Both the position numbers and the translations under genes were made by a program. From Aurantiochytrium sp. KH105 (Eukaryota > Sar > Bigyra > Thraustochytrida > Thraustochytriidae): DNA of 64,000 nt. Below the pieces are notes generated by a model that did not search any database, was not told the origin of the DNA, and saw only the letters and a program-made list of their open reading frames with translations. The DNA lies in assembly GCA_003116975.1 (NCBI GenBank), contig BGKB01000079.1, positions 248,001-312,000 on the forward strand, given 5' to 3'. This document shows positions 19,182 to 29,795 of this stretch, piece after piece. The stretch's first letter is position 1; every line of letters begins with the position of its first letter.

Positions 19182-20384
19182 ATGTGGAATGCGGAGCTCG
19201 AGGGCGAGCTGGAGACGGTGACCTCGTCCTGGCGCGCGAGGGGGCTCGCGCGCAGCGCCGCCAAGCTCGATGTGAGCCGGGTCTCGCAGCTTGACGCGCT
19301 CATGCTGGACGACGAGCTGCTGGCGCTGCTCAAGACGCATGCCGGAGCCGTGCTGGCCTGCGTGCCGGCGCTCGAACAGCGCAGCGCACGGTATCAGCCG
19401 GAGATGATGGCCCTCCTGCGCGCGATTGTATGGATCTTTTCCTATAGGGTCAACGAGGCGCCGCCCGGGGACGCGCTGCAAAACCTGCGCTACCGCAACG
19501 AGGGCCTCTTTGACGAGGCGCATAAACGCGGGCTCCTCAAGCTGCCTGGTGACGGCCCCACGCGGTTACAGCGTTTGCTGCATGGCGCGGGCGCCGTCGT
19601 TGTGCCCTGGGTTTGGGAGCGACTCGAAGAGCATTCGCTCGTGCATAGGTGGTCCTCGTTGGACGAGGACGACTGGCGACATCGAGCGGCAAAAATCATG
19701 GACAAGGCGGAGCGGGTCTACGTGCTTGCAAACCTTGCCAACTTTGTACTTTTTCTCCACAATGGCCGCTATCGCAGCCTGTTGGATCGCCTTTTACAGA
19801 TGCGCGTCGTGTATGCGACCAAGGAGGCGCACCGGCCCGTGAGCTTTGAATTTATCAACCAGCAGCTTCTCTATGACGGCTTTAGTGACATGCTCATGTG
19901 CGTGCTGCCACTCGTGGACTGGACGCGCTTGCAACGCTTTGGGCTGCGTTCCGTGCTTGCACTCTTTTCCTTTTACAAACGCTCAGTTGCGCCATGGCTT
20001 CGCTTTCTGCGGAAACGCATGCTTGGGCTCCTGCTCTTTGTCCGTGAGAAGATACGACGTGCACGACGGGGCAGCGCCATTTCTGAAGACTCTAATGCTC
20101 AAGAAGATTCTCTTCTCGCCGAGGCCGCCGCGGACGGCGAGTCGGCAGAGGACGACGCAGAGGCAAATTCCGACGATCCTTCCTCATCATTGTTAGCAGG
20201 GCCTGCTGGGGCTTCAGCATGTGTAGTGTGCGCCAAGTCCCCGCCGTGCATGCCGCACGAAACGAATTGCGGTCATCACTATTGCTACTACTGTCTCAAG
20301 ACCACGCAAATGCAGGCCTCGGAACCTTCAGCCTTTGTCTGCGTTCGCTGTGATGAGCCTATAATTCGTGCGAAGCGACTGTAG
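19182..20384 (+). CDS. PEX2: PEX2, peroxisomal RING E3 ubiquitin ligase subunit
   Basis: With PEX10 and PEX12, PEX2 forms the membrane channel-ligase that monoubiquitinates the import receptor PEX5 for recycling. The 400-residue protein has the Pex2/Pex12 N-terminal domain: VSRVSQLDALMLDDELLALL at about residues 31-50, RYQPEMMALLRAIVWIFSYR, and the PEX2-typical FLHNGRYRSLLDRLLQMR. Membrane helices follow, with an acidic Ser-rich linker. The last 55 residues are a RING finger with the Cys/His series CVVC, C-P-P-C region, NCGHHYC, YYC and CVRC. The ATG at 19182 is the first in frame after an Arg-rich non-protein-like stretch. No intron. The neighbouring PEX26-like gene is transcribed from the same promoter region in the opposite direction. 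Confidence 0.92.
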   Translation: MWNAELEGELETVTSSWRARGLARSAAKLDVSRVSQLDALMLDDELLALLKTHAGAVLACVPALEQRSARYQPEMMALLRAIVWIFSYRVNEAPPGDALQNLRYRNEGLFDEAHKRGLLKLPGDGPTRLQRLLHGAGAVVVPWVWERLEEHSLVHRWSSLDEDDWRHRAAKIMDKAERVYVLANLANFVLFLHNGRYRSLLDRLLQMRVVYATKEAHRPVSFEFINQQLLYDGFSDMLMCVLPLVDWTRLQRFGLRSVLALFSFYKRSVAPWLRFLRKRMLGLLLFVREKIRRARRGSAISEDSNAQEDSLLAEAAADGESAEDDAEANSDDPSSSLLAGPAGASACVVCAKSPPCMPHETNCGHHYCYYCLKTTQMQASEPSAFVCVRCDEPIIRAKRL

Positions 20385-20722
20385 TTTACTCACGTCTTGA
20401 ATCAGATGATGGACGTATGTCTCTTTCACCTGCAGTGCTAGCCCTCCAGGCTGCTTGTGGATGGGGTAGTTGGTGACCTCATCATCTTTACATTTATTTG
20501 CCCCTTCTAGGCGCTTCTAGGCATAACATAAATTATTTGCGGACCTTCTTGACCAGACACGAACGAGACAACCTGACAGCGGCGTGGACGCGCTGACGCC
20601 CGATATCTCGGGCGTGCATACCTACGTGCGCGCCCGCGCGCGTGCCTGCGTGCCTACCTGCACGTTTGTTTATTGACCGGCGGGCGGAGTCAAGCTCGGC
20701 GCCAAGCAGGTTGGCTGACAAG
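20385..20722. other. Intergenic between PEX2 and PPIL1
   Basis: Holds the PEX2 3' end and PPIL1 promoter; GC-rich CGCGC stretches at 20630-20660. Nothing coding supported. Confidence 0.55.
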
Positions 20723-21289
20723 ATGGCGGAGATGGTTTCGGACGCAGCGGCAGCGACGCCACCAACACCACCACGAGAGGGCGGTGTGGTCTTGGAGACC
20801 AACATGGGCCGTGTAGTCGTGGAATTGTACTGGGATGAGGCGCCTCGCGCGTGCGAGAACTTTCAAGGTCTCGCAAATGCCGGCAGGTACGATGGTTTAG
20901 ACTTTCATCGTGTCATTGCTAATTTCATGGTGCAAGGCGGCGACCCGTCGGGCACAGGGCGTGGTGGACAGTCGATTTGGGGCGGCAAATTTGAGGACGA
21001 GATTACGCCCAAGCTCAAGCATGTCGGCGCGGGAATCTTTAGCATGGCCAACTCAGGTCCCAACACAAATGGCTCGCAGTTTTTTATAACGTTGCAACCA
21101 TGTCCCTGGCTTGACGGCAAGCATACAATCTTCGGTCGGGTGCATCAGGGTATGCGCGTCGTGCAGCGCATCGGCAAGGTTCCATGCGACAAGAACGATC
21201 GTCCTCTGCAGCCGATTAAGATTGACCGCGCTTTCGGTTATGAGGGTCGAGACCCCGTCGACGCAACTTCCGCTTCGACAAGTTCATGA
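20723..21289 (+). CDS. PPIL1: Cyclophilin peptidyl-prolyl isomerase, PPIL1 type
   Basis: A 188-residue single-domain cyclophilin. The catalytic set is visible: FHRVIANFMVQGGDP with the key Arg, the GTGRGGQSIWGGKFEDE loop typical of the spliceosomal PPIL1 group, SMANSGPNTNGSQFFIT, and PWLDGKHTIFGRV, whose Trp is the cyclosporin-contacting residue. The family catalyses proline isomerisation; human PPIL1 sits in activated spliceosomes with SKIP. The short N-terminal extension (MAEMVSDAAAATPPTPP) has no targeting character, so the protein should be nuclear or cytosolic. The ATG is the first in frame after a Cys/Arg-rich flank. Confidence 0.92.
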   Translation: MAEMVSDAAAATPPTPPREGGVVLETNMGRVVVELYWDEAPRACENFQGLANAGRYDGLDFHRVIANFMVQGGDPSGTGRGGQSIWGGKFEDEITPKLKHVGAGIFSMANSGPNTNGSQFFITLQPCPWLDGKHTIFGRVHQGMRVVQRIGKVPCDKNDRPLQPIKIDRAFGYEGRDPVDATSASTSS

Positions 21290-22290
21290 TAGGCTGACAC
21301 CTCTCGCGTCTTTAACGAAGCCCATCCCGCCCTAACTCGAAGGAGAGGAATAGTGCAGCGAGCGATATCCTATTTCTCGACCCCATGTGAACACTGGGTC
21401 AAAAATGCGTGCTTTGTCGCCGATTCCGCGCCGGTCAATATAGGAAAACATCCCAAACTCTGGGTTTGAAGTGAAAGCTTATGCGTATACAGTTCGCGAA
21501 TTTCGTAACGACAAGCGCACTCACAGTCATCGTTTTGAGATAATCTCACCCGATGAGATGCTGCAACGCTTTCGCAACGGACTCGTATTCGGGGCCTTTG
21601 GCCGTTTACGGCGTGATATTGCGGCCAAAATTTTCTTCTATTCTGAGGCAGAATCGCCATCGTTACGAGACGATTTTCTGGACAGCCCTCAAGATCATAA
21701 TGCGAGCGTTAAGTCTTTCGAAAATGACTTTGGCGGTTCTGAAAGTGAGTACCCTTTGCAACGTCGTTCTGCATCGTCAGCTCTGCCATTCTGTCAATCA
21801 AAATGTGGCATGTTGGGACCATTAGCACAGGAATCAAATAGTGAAGCGTAGAGAGTATCGAAAGTGGACATCATCAGACTAAAAGATTATAAAACATATT
21901 TTCAGCCCAAACCCTAGCAAGTACACCTCGAGATGGACTCGCTGTCTTTTGAAGACATGGGTTCACCACTCTCGCTTAGTCCAAGCGAGTCAAGACGAAG
22001 ATGGCAATATGTAGACAACCCCGCCGCAGCACCCACCTCCCAAACTTTGTGGCGAAGAGTCTGCGGGAGCAGGATCTTGCGGCCCAGTCTCTACCCTGGA
22101 TCGCCTTTGTGTGTGGAAGTATCCGACTCTTTGAGCTCGATCGAGCGGGAGTTGGCTTCGTCAGATTCACCCACCACCGTATGCACCTCGCGAGGCAGGT
22201 TGCTATAAGAGCTTTGCGTCTTCACGTCCTCGCGCCGCGTCGCGCGCAGAATGGCGGCAGCTCGGGTTTTCGGAAACCAGATAATTCTTC
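21290..22290. other. Intergenic, 1 kb, possible unrecognised small gene
   Basis: Balanced base composition. A plus-strand frame open from 21471 to 21851 reads protein-like around DEMLQRFRNGLVFGAFGRL but starts with GTG (first internal ATG about 21555) and matches nothing I know. Another frame at 21933-22208 has an ATG (MDSLSFEDMG). A GTGAGT at 21746 could be a splice donor, but no acceptor joins the two frames cleanly, so I make no gene call. Confidence 0.3.
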
Positions 22291-25200
22291 CTAGTCTTGA
22301 TTGTTTTGTACAAATTGTAGAATATCGCGTGGCGAAGCGGTGCGATCCTTGGAAAGCTGACCTTGCGCAAAAGCTGGCGAACCGCCGCCTTTGCCTGGAA
22401 GTGGTCCATCCGTGGCAAGGATGCGCTTGAGCATGTCTCCAGCGTGCAGACTCGTGTTTTGAGTGCTACAGGCCACCAGTTTGGACCCGCAAACGACCAC
22501 GTGCAGGCGAGTCGGGTCAGACTTGACGGCTGTCGACAAGAATGTCTGCAGCGATTTACGGGCTTGCTTGAGATCATCGGGAGCAAGGTCAGGGATCTCG
22601 TGTACCGCAACAGTCTCTGAGGTCGCTTTGCTGGGTGCGTTTCCATTCTCGCTCGAGGCACCGCCATTCGCCGCAGCAGCTTCGAGAATTCGTTTCTGCA
22701 AAGCCTTGATATCAGCCTTTTGACGCTGCTGCGTTTCACAAAGCTTGCGGATCGCCGCTTGAACAGCGTCCGGTCGTGCATCAGCCTTGAGCTCGGTGGC
22801 AATGTTCTCGAGCGTATCAACACGCTCTTGCATCCAAACGCGGGCGGCGGCGCCGACGACGGCCTCGACACGGCGTGTCCCCGCGGCCACGCTGCTCTGC
22901 GCAACAATTTTAAAGGGGTGTAGCACGGCAGTGTTGGTAACGTGCGTGCCACCACAAAGCTCGGCAGAATGGGTCACGGGCATGTTGGGGTCGGCCTCGC
23001 CAGCAACACGGACGACGCGAACCTCTTGACCGTATTTTTCGCCAAAATGCATGAGAACATCCATTTTCTTGGCTTCCTCGAGGCTCACCGTCTGTGTCTG
23101 CACATCAATCGCTTGCTCTGCGAAACCATTAACGCAGGCCTCGATACGACGAATCTGTATCACAAGTGAATGAACGAATACAATCGAACAAATGAAGTCA
23201 CCAATGTCAGTCAACCATTTGCTGTCGTAGCAAAACCGAAACAGGCTTTGAGGGCAAGGAGGAGTATGTGAGCCCTGCAGTCGCGACCATGCAGACGCGC
23301 AAGCGTCACGGCGTGTCTGACGCGGACGCACAGGGCAGTCAATGTCGCACTCGTTCCTTGGGGCATCTCCTACATGGCATCCACGCGAACGTGGAAGCAA
23401 GAAGTGCCCCTACACATGAATGCAATTTCTCGCCATTCTCCTTGACATCTTCCCTCTCCCCCCTTCCCCCCCAAAAAACCGCCCTTCTCTTTCTCGAGCA
23501 AAAAAGCACTTTTACCCTCTTGCACCGCGAATACTTACCTGGTCTGTGGAGAGTGGAGCACTATGGGTGAAATCAAAGCGCAAGCGATCAGATGTGACGA
23601 GCGATCCGGCCTGCACAACATGTTCACCGAGCTCGGCGCGCAAGGCAGCCTGCAAAAGATGCGTGGCTGTATGGTGAGCAGCTGCACCGCGTCGTGATCT
23701 GGCATCGACAACAGCCGAGAGAGCGCTGCCAACAGGGGGCAGGTTTTCCGGGGATCCCTCAACGAGCACGGCGAGACCGTCTTCAAAGGGCTTGCACACG
23801 TGAAGGACGGGAAAGTCATTGCCCTGTGCACACGAAAGCGTGCCACGATCGCTCTGCTGACCACCTCCCTCTGGATATAGCGGGCAAGGAGAGATACTAA
23901 CCCACGTGGTTCCGGGCTGGGCCCCAGGGGCCTTGGCCAAGACATGCGCATGCGCCTCTTGGGTACATTCATGACCAGAAAAGTGAGCCTGAACGCCCTG
24001 GCCGGCCCAGGCACGGACCTCTTCGGTTGGATCGCGCATCCCAAAGGCACTGTCGCTGGCCCAAGAAGCGTTGGCACTTGAGCGTGCACGTTGCGCCTCC
24101 ATATGGAACCGAAAACTGTCGAGATCGACCTGGAGACCGCGGTCCTGCGCAACACGCGTTGTGATATCGACGGGAAAGCCAAAGGTGTCGTACATTTTAA
24201 AGGCAAAGGCGCCATCCACGATTTGGCCAGCGCTGGCATGTTGGAGATGCTTTTCCAAAAAGTCCATGCCCTGATCCAGCGTCTGGAAAAAGTTGGTTTC
24301 CTCGGCCTGAACAACAGAGGCAATAGCACCGCGACGCTCCGTCAGTTCCGGGTATTGGTTGGAGGCAGCAAAGGTCGCCTCAAGCGTTGGAAGGAGCGCC
24401 GCGAGAAAAGGTTCTCGGAGCCCGACGGAATGGCCAAATCCTACAGCTCGGCGAAGGATGCGTCGTAAGACGTAGCCACGCCCCACATTGCTTGGCACGA
24501 CACCGTCGGCAATGAGAAAGGCCGCAGCCCGCACATGATCCGCGGCGATTTTGGCAAAGACGTTAGCATTGGGGTGGTCTTTGACGGGTACCATGGCAGC
24601 GGCCTGTTGCACGAGAGGGGCAAGGAGGTCCGTTTCATAGTTGGTGGGCACACCCTGCAAGACAGAGCAGACGCGCTCGAGGCCCATGCCAGTGTCGACG
24701 CAAGGGCGCGGCAGTGCGTCAAGACCACCGTTGCCATCGGCCTGAAACTGCATAAAGACAAGGTTCCAAATTTCGAGATAGCGATCATCATCGGCGGCCT
24801 CGGTGTCCCCTGTGTCAAAGAATATTTCTGAGCAAGGGCCGCAGGGCACGCCTTTGCCATCGCCCATGGACCAAAAGTTGTCCTCTTTGCCGAGACGGGT
24901 GATGGGCCCGGCTTCGGGCGGAAGAATCTTTCGCCAAAGCTCGGCACTTTCGTCGTCTTCATGAAAGACGGTGATACTCAGGCGGTGGGCAGGTAGATCG
25001 AGGTCGTTGCGCACAAAGTTCCATGCCTTGACAATGGCTTCTTCTTTGAAGTAGTCGCCAAAGGAGAAATTACCAAGCATCTCAAAAAAGGTATGGTGGC
25101 GCGCGGTGTAGCCAACATTGTCGAGATCGTTGTGCTTGCCGCCGGCGCGGACGCATTTCTGACAGCTCGTGGCGCGCGTATAAGGTCTCTGGTCGCGTCC

Positions 25201-25521
25201 GAGAAAAACCTCTTTGAAAGGCACCATGCCCGCGTTGGTAAAGAGAAGCGAAGCATCCCCGCTATCTGGGACGAGGGAGCTCGACGGCACGCGAGCGTGG
25301 CCGTCGCGCTCGAAGCTCGCGAGAAAGCGCTCACGCACCTCTGAAGATAGAGGAGAAGAAGGAGACGCTGCGGTGGGTGGTGGCGGCACGTCTACTTTGG
25401 TCGCCAGCGCACGTGTGCCAGTGCTGCTCGTCGCGCGAGGCCACGCTCGGGCTCGAAGTCCGAGCGCGGCGGGCGAGGCTCGGGCAGCCCACGCGGCTGG
25501 TCTGGGCCGACGCGCGCGCAT
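22291..25521 (-). CDS. AARS2: Alanyl-tRNA synthetase, probably mitochondrial (two exons)
   Basis: Exon 1 is 25521-23539 (661 codons) and exon 2 is 23154-22291, joined in phase 0 to give 948 residues. The first 40 residues are Arg/Ala-rich and acid-free, as in a mitochondrial transit peptide; dual targeting is possible because no second AlaRS is seen. The class II core begins VRERFLASFERDGHARVPSSSL and LLFTNAGMVPFKEVFLG. The editing domain shows the zinc-binding HHTATHLL in exon 1 and CGGTHV in exon 2, so proofreading of Ser/Gly mischarging should be intact. The C-terminal region has coiled helices and an FLSTAVKSDPTRLHVVV C-Ala-like end. The intron splits the editing domain between the two zinc-ligand motifs. 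Confidence 0.93.
23155..23538 (-). other. Intron (384 nt) in the alanyl-tRNA synthetase gene
   Basis: Minus-strand donor CAG/GTAAGT and acceptor TACAG. Phase 0 junction: TDQ then IRRIEACVNG. The intron contains a C-rich stretch near 23455-23480 (G-rich in the transcript) and in-frame stops. Confidence 0.88.
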
Positions 25522-26128
25522 GATATCTTTTCTCTCGATTCGAGGTTTGCCGAGAGATTTTGCCGAGAGAGTGAGTGAGTGGTCGCGAGCCCACGAGGAG
25601 CGACGACAGTCATTTTACGACCATAAATGAGGTATAATTTTCCAAATCTAATTTCATTTTTATTTCTTGTTTGCCTATCGTCTGAGTCCGCGAAATCTTG
25701 AGATCGACACGGCCATGTCGCAACGCGCGACTTGGGAAGGCGTTCCTGTAACGGCGGTATTTGGCGTGAGTCGGGCGCAGTCGTCCAAGAAGAGGTGGAG
25801 ATCGTCGTATGTTATACACCGATTTGGCTGTGAGGCCGGTCCTGCCGAGCTGCCGAGGCGGACATGACAAGATGCTCTTTTGTTGCTTGGTCCAGTAATT
25901 TTCATTTCGCGCCAGATGTGTTTTACAAAGTAGGGGGGTGAGAGACTGCGTTTTGAATTAATGCAAAGTGAGAAGATGGCTGCTCAAGAATTTTCGACTA
26001 TTGGATTCTTTTGTGAAATAAGAGCCAAGCGAAATTGGGCTTACTTACTGCTTTTGTTGGGAGCATGAAGTTTCATCACAACACCAAAAAAAAGTATTTA
26101 TTGTTTATTAGGAGGGGCAAAGACAGAC

Positions 26129-26159
<31 letters not shown>

Positions 26160-26471
26160 GGCTGACCACTGAAATGATGAACCCGCCCATGAACTCTACG
26201 AAGAGCGCTCAGCACTCTCTTTCTTAATTGCTCTTGTTCACCAAAGAGGTTAGATGATGATTTGAATCCTCATGTTTTTCCTCCCCTCCCCCAAATCTTA
26301 TCATCGTGGCTCGCTTGCCAAGGCAGAGACAGTCCCGTGTCAATGGTTTTGGATTGGAATAGAGACGACGCGAGAGAGCTGCTCGATATAGTATATACCC
26401 CACAAAGGGACCAGCCTTTTTCGAGAAATAGGGCCAGCAGCAGGTTGCGCGACCGAGAGTGTCGTCAACGC
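25522..26471. other. Intergenic, 950 bp, AT-richer
   Basis: 5' flank of AARS2 and 3' flank of the Ala/Glu-rich gene. A short AT-rich promoter-like stretch lies at 25625-25680 and a (GAAA)n repeat at 26131-26159. The plus-strand frame at 25667 is short and not protein-like. No gene called. Confidence 0.55.
26131..26159. repeat. (AAAG)n microsatellite
   Basis: About seven tandem copies in the 3' flank of the Ala/Glu-rich gene. Confidence 0.9.
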
Positions 26472-27971
26472 TTACGCGCGGGTCTCCTCAGCAGCGGGCT
26501 GCTCGTCGTGCATGGCCGGGTTCTTCTCGGCAACCTCCTGCGCGGCAACGTCAGCCTCCTGGGCAGCCTCGTCGGCGCGGTCAGCAGCACGCTCGGCAGC
26601 AGCCTCGTTCTGAAGCGACTGGTCGAGGCCCTTCTTGCCGCAGAGCTTGCCGAAAACCTTGGAAAAAGGGCTCTGCTTCTTTTCCTTTTTGGCGGGTGCC
26701 GGGGTCGCAGTCGGGGTAGCGGCGGCATCGACGGGAATGTCTGTGGTGGCCTCCTCCTCGGCGGCCATCTTGGCGGCGATGGGGTCCTGCTCAGCCTTGG
26801 TCTCGGCGGTCTGCTCGACCTCATCCTTGTCGGTCTCGACCGCGGCGGGGATCATGGCCTCGGTGACGGCGTCACCTGCCTCTTCGACCTTGTTGGCACG
26901 GTCGTCCTCCTTGGTCGCCTCCTCAGTGGCGGGCTCCGCCGTGGCCTCGGCGGTGGGCTCAGCAGTAGCCTCGACAGGGGTCTCTTCGGCGGCAGCAGTG
27001 GTGGTCTCCTCGGCAGGAGCAGCAATCTCGTCAGCTGCGGGGGTCTCCGTGGTGGTGGTAGTGGTCGCCGCGGCGGCCGCGGGCTTCTTCTCGCTGCTCT
27101 TCTTGGTGAAAAGACGCGTGAAAAAGTTCTCCTGCTTCTTCTTGGCAGGAGGAGCCTTGGTGGCAGTGGTAGCGGTCTCCGTCTCGGTCTCGGTCTCGGT
27201 CTCGGTGGCGGTGGCCTCGGTCGTGCCCTCCTCGGAGCCGACCATTTCCTTGACGGTGGTCGCGGCAGCGGTGGCGGCGGCGGCAGCAGTCTCGGCAGCA
27301 GCCGTGACAGTCTCGACGGCAGTGTCCTTGACCTCCTGGACCATTTCGGTGGTCGAGGCGGTGACGACGGCATCGGTGGCCTCTTCGTGGACGTCGGCGG
27401 CAACCTTCTCGGTGGTCTCGTTGGCGGTCTCGTTGGCGGCCTCGTTGGCGGCTTCGGCCGCAGCGGCCTCGACCTTTTCGGTCTCGGCACCCTCCGGGGC
27501 GGCGGTAACCGCAGCCTCGGCAGCACCACCTTGGGCCTTTTCGAGGACCTCGTCCTTGACCTCATCCTTGGCGGCGTCCTTGGTGCCGTCGGCAGCGTCC
27601 TGAGCCTCGGTCGCAGCGTCGTGGGCCTCGGTGGCGGCCTGGGCAGCGTCGGCCTTGGCGGTCTCGACGACGGACTTCTTGGACTTGGCCCTCTTGGGCG
27701 AGAACATCTTGGCAAAGAATCCGGGCTTCTTTTCCTTTTCGGCGAGAGTCTCGGCGGCCTCCTGGAGAGCCTCCTTGGCCTCTTCGGCCTTGGCCTCAGC
27801 CTTGGTCTCGGCCTCCTTGGCGGCCGCTGCGCCCTCCTCGGTGTCGGCGGGCGTCGTGGCGGCCTCGGTCACCTCGACGGGAGTGTCGGCCGTCGTCTCC
27901 TCGGCCTCGACCTTTTCGGTGGCCTCCTTGACCTCGTTGTTGGCCTCGTGGGCGTCCTGGGTGAGCGCCAT
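26472..27971 (-). CDS. Ala/Glu/Thr-rich protein with three basic-aromatic motifs (MARCKS/AKAP12-like composition)
   Basis: A 499-residue, mostly disordered acidic protein with no family I can name. Three short basic motifs interrupt the acidic Ala/Glu/Thr background: EKKPGFFAKMFSPKRAKSKK (residues about 80-99), AKKKQENFFTRLFTKKSSEK (274-293) and KKEKKQSPFSKVFGKLCGKK (426-445). They share Lys-rich start, aromatic, Lys/Arg, hydrophobic, Phe, then basic end. Such basic-aromatic patches in an acidic Ala/Glu-rich chain are the design of MARCKS effector domains and AKAP12 repeats, which bind acidic phospholipids and calmodulin. There is no Gly2, so no myristoylation (start MALTQ). Homology is not claimed. 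Codon use is extremely GC-biased, which is why the opposite strand is also open. The ATG follows directly after a GCAA repeat in the leader. Confidence 0.78.
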   Translation of the reverse strand: MALTQDAHEANNEVKEATEKVEAEETTADTPVEVTEAATTPADTEEGAAAAKEAETKAEAKAEEAKEALQEAAETLAEKEKKPGFFAKMFSPKRAKSKKSVVETAKADAAQAATEAHDAATEAQDAADGTKDAAKDEVKDEVLEKAQGGAAEAAVTAAPEGAETEKVEAAAAEAANEAANETANETTEKVAADVHEEATDAVVTASTTEMVQEVKDTAVETVTAAAETAAAAATAAATTVKEMVGSEEGTTEATATETETETETETATTATKAPPAKKKQENFFTRLFTKKSSEKKPAAAAATTTTTTETPAADEIAAPAEETTTAAAEETPVEATAEPTAEATAEPATEEATKEDDRANKVEEAGDAVTEAMIPAAVETDKDEVEQTAETKAEQDPIAAKMAAEEEATTDIPVDAAATPTATPAPAKKEKKQSPFSKVFGKLCGKKGLDQSLQNEAAAERAADRADEAAQEADVAAQEVAEKNPAMHDEQPAAEETRA

Positions 27972-27975
27972 CTTC

Positions 27976-28012
<37 letters not shown>
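27976..28012. repeat. (CTTG)n microsatellite in 5' leader
   Basis: Reads as (GCAA)n on the sense strand, ending four bases before the ATG of the Ala/Glu-rich gene. Confidence 0.92.
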
Positions 28013-28411
28013 GTGCTGCTGCTCTTCTGTGCTTTACGAGTTTGCAGGCCGGGCCGAGCCGAGCCGACACACATCAGACAACAGTCAAGAAAGAGCACGT
28101 GAAATGAAATGAATTCCCGTGCGCGTTGCATGGTTAGAGCATAGCGTAGCATAGAGAGAGCATCGTCAGCGGTCAGTCACCCGAGCGATCAGTCAGTCAT
28201 GCGGTCATTCACTCGATCCATCCGCTCCCCCTTTTCTTCCTCCTCTCTCTCCCAGACAGGCGGGCAGGCCCACAGAGCGACTCAGAGAGTGAGATGGAGA
28301 GGGCGAGAGAGAGTCAGAGGAGAGGCGAGAGATACCTGCGAGAACTCCCTCCCTTCTTTCTTTCTCTCTCCCGTGCCCTCTCATGTCTCATGGCATTGCA
28401 TTGCGTGTCAC

Positions 28412-28439
28412 GTCCTGTCCTGTCCTGTCCTGTCCTGTC
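28412..28439. repeat. (GTCCT)n pentanucleotide repeat
   Basis: Over five tandem copies about 440 bp upstream of the Ala/Glu-rich gene. Confidence 0.88.
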
Positions 28440-28951
28440 GTGGCCACCCATCCTCCTTTCCCGCGTCACGCCTTTCCTCTGCTTTCCCTTCTTTTCTCGC
28501 TTCCTTTCCATCTTCCTTTCCTTCTTTCTCCCCCCTCTCAGCACGCGCCAGAAGCCAGCTGCCGCACGCTAGGCCCCGCTAGCGCCCAGCTACCAGGAGA
28601 CAGCGGCCGCTGTCTCCCCGCCGCCAGAGGGGACACTGTGCTTGCGTCCAGGGATGCGCGGACCGCGGCTGACTCCTTGCGCGCCTCCTTCCTCCCGCGT
28701 TTCGCCTAGCACCACTCTAGGCCACCCGTAACGCCGCCGCCCGCCGGCTAGCGCGGAACACCTGCGGAACTGGTACGGATCGCGCGGGGAGAATGAAATG
28801 AAATGAAGAAGACCAACTCACAGCGGAGAGGAGAGGGACGGGCGCGAAAGATTCCGTGCCATTGCTTTGCTTTCCATTCGCTCTCGCACTCGCACTCGCA
28901 CTCGCACGCAGCTGCAGAGAACTGCTCGACCGCGTCGAGGTTCGGCCCGTG

Positions 28952-28977
28952 CGAGCCGAGCCGAGCCGAGCCGAGCC
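28952..28977. repeat. (GAGCC)n pentanucleotide repeat
   Basis: Five tandem copies in the gene-poor region. Confidence 0.88.
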
Positions 28978-29770
28978 TGGACCGGAGCGGAGCGTGCTTC
29001 CGTCCGCAGTGCCAAGCAAGCTCTAGCTCTAGCTAGACAAGCCGGGCTCGCGAGCTCGCTCGTGTTCGCTTCCTTCCTGGACACCGCGAGGACGCGAACC
29101 CTGAGGCCGCGACGGTATCGCCAATGTAAGGCCAGCGAGCGAGGCTCGGCGTAGCTCGGCGTAGCGCGACGAGCGAGCGCGACGCGATCGCGACGCGAGG
29201 CGACGCGAGGTCACCAGCGCGTACGTACGCGTGTCTCGAGCGAGCGTTTGGCGCGCCGGCCGGGCCGACCCGCGTGGCTTCTTCGCAGGCCGGCTCCGCC
29301 TCATTCCTGCTCCGTGTCGTCGCCGCTCCCGCCGTCTTTCCTTCCTCGCAAGCGACCTCGGCACGGCCTGCCCGTCTCCGCCCTGCGTCGCTCTCTCGCC
29401 GCGCGTCGCCGCGTGCGTCCGCGCGGCCTGGCTTCGCGCTCGCCGCGCTGTCTCCTGGCAGTGTATAGCAAAGCAAGCCTTCCTCGTTTTCCTCGCTCAG
29501 CTGCAGCTCATCGTCGGTCGCAGGCAGGCAGGCAGACAGGCAGGCACGCCTCGTTGCTCCAAATTCCCGAGGCCGGCCTCCCGCGCCGCCTCCGGGCCCG
29601 CTAGCTCTCGCTCTTGCTCTCGCTCTCGCGCTCTCTCTCCCGCTCGCTCCAGCCGCTGCGCTGCGCACGGCGCCCTTCGCAGCGCGGCCCGGGGGCTTCT
29701 TTCTCCACGTACCTTGTCTCCAAGTTCGGGTTCTGCTGCAGATCGATTTTGCTTTTTTTGATCGAGCGAT

Positions 29771-29795
29771 GCTGCTGCTGCTGCTGCTGCTGCTG
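29771..29795. repeat. (GCT)n trinucleotide repeat
   Basis: Eight copies in apparently non-coding DNA. Confidence 0.9.

Noticed and set aside
26262-28112. 616-codon plus-strand frame, Gly/Leu/Ser-rich, opposite the Ala/Glu-rich gene
   Set aside because: It is the antisense mirror of strongly GC-biased codons; composition is repetitive and the true gene is on the minus strand.
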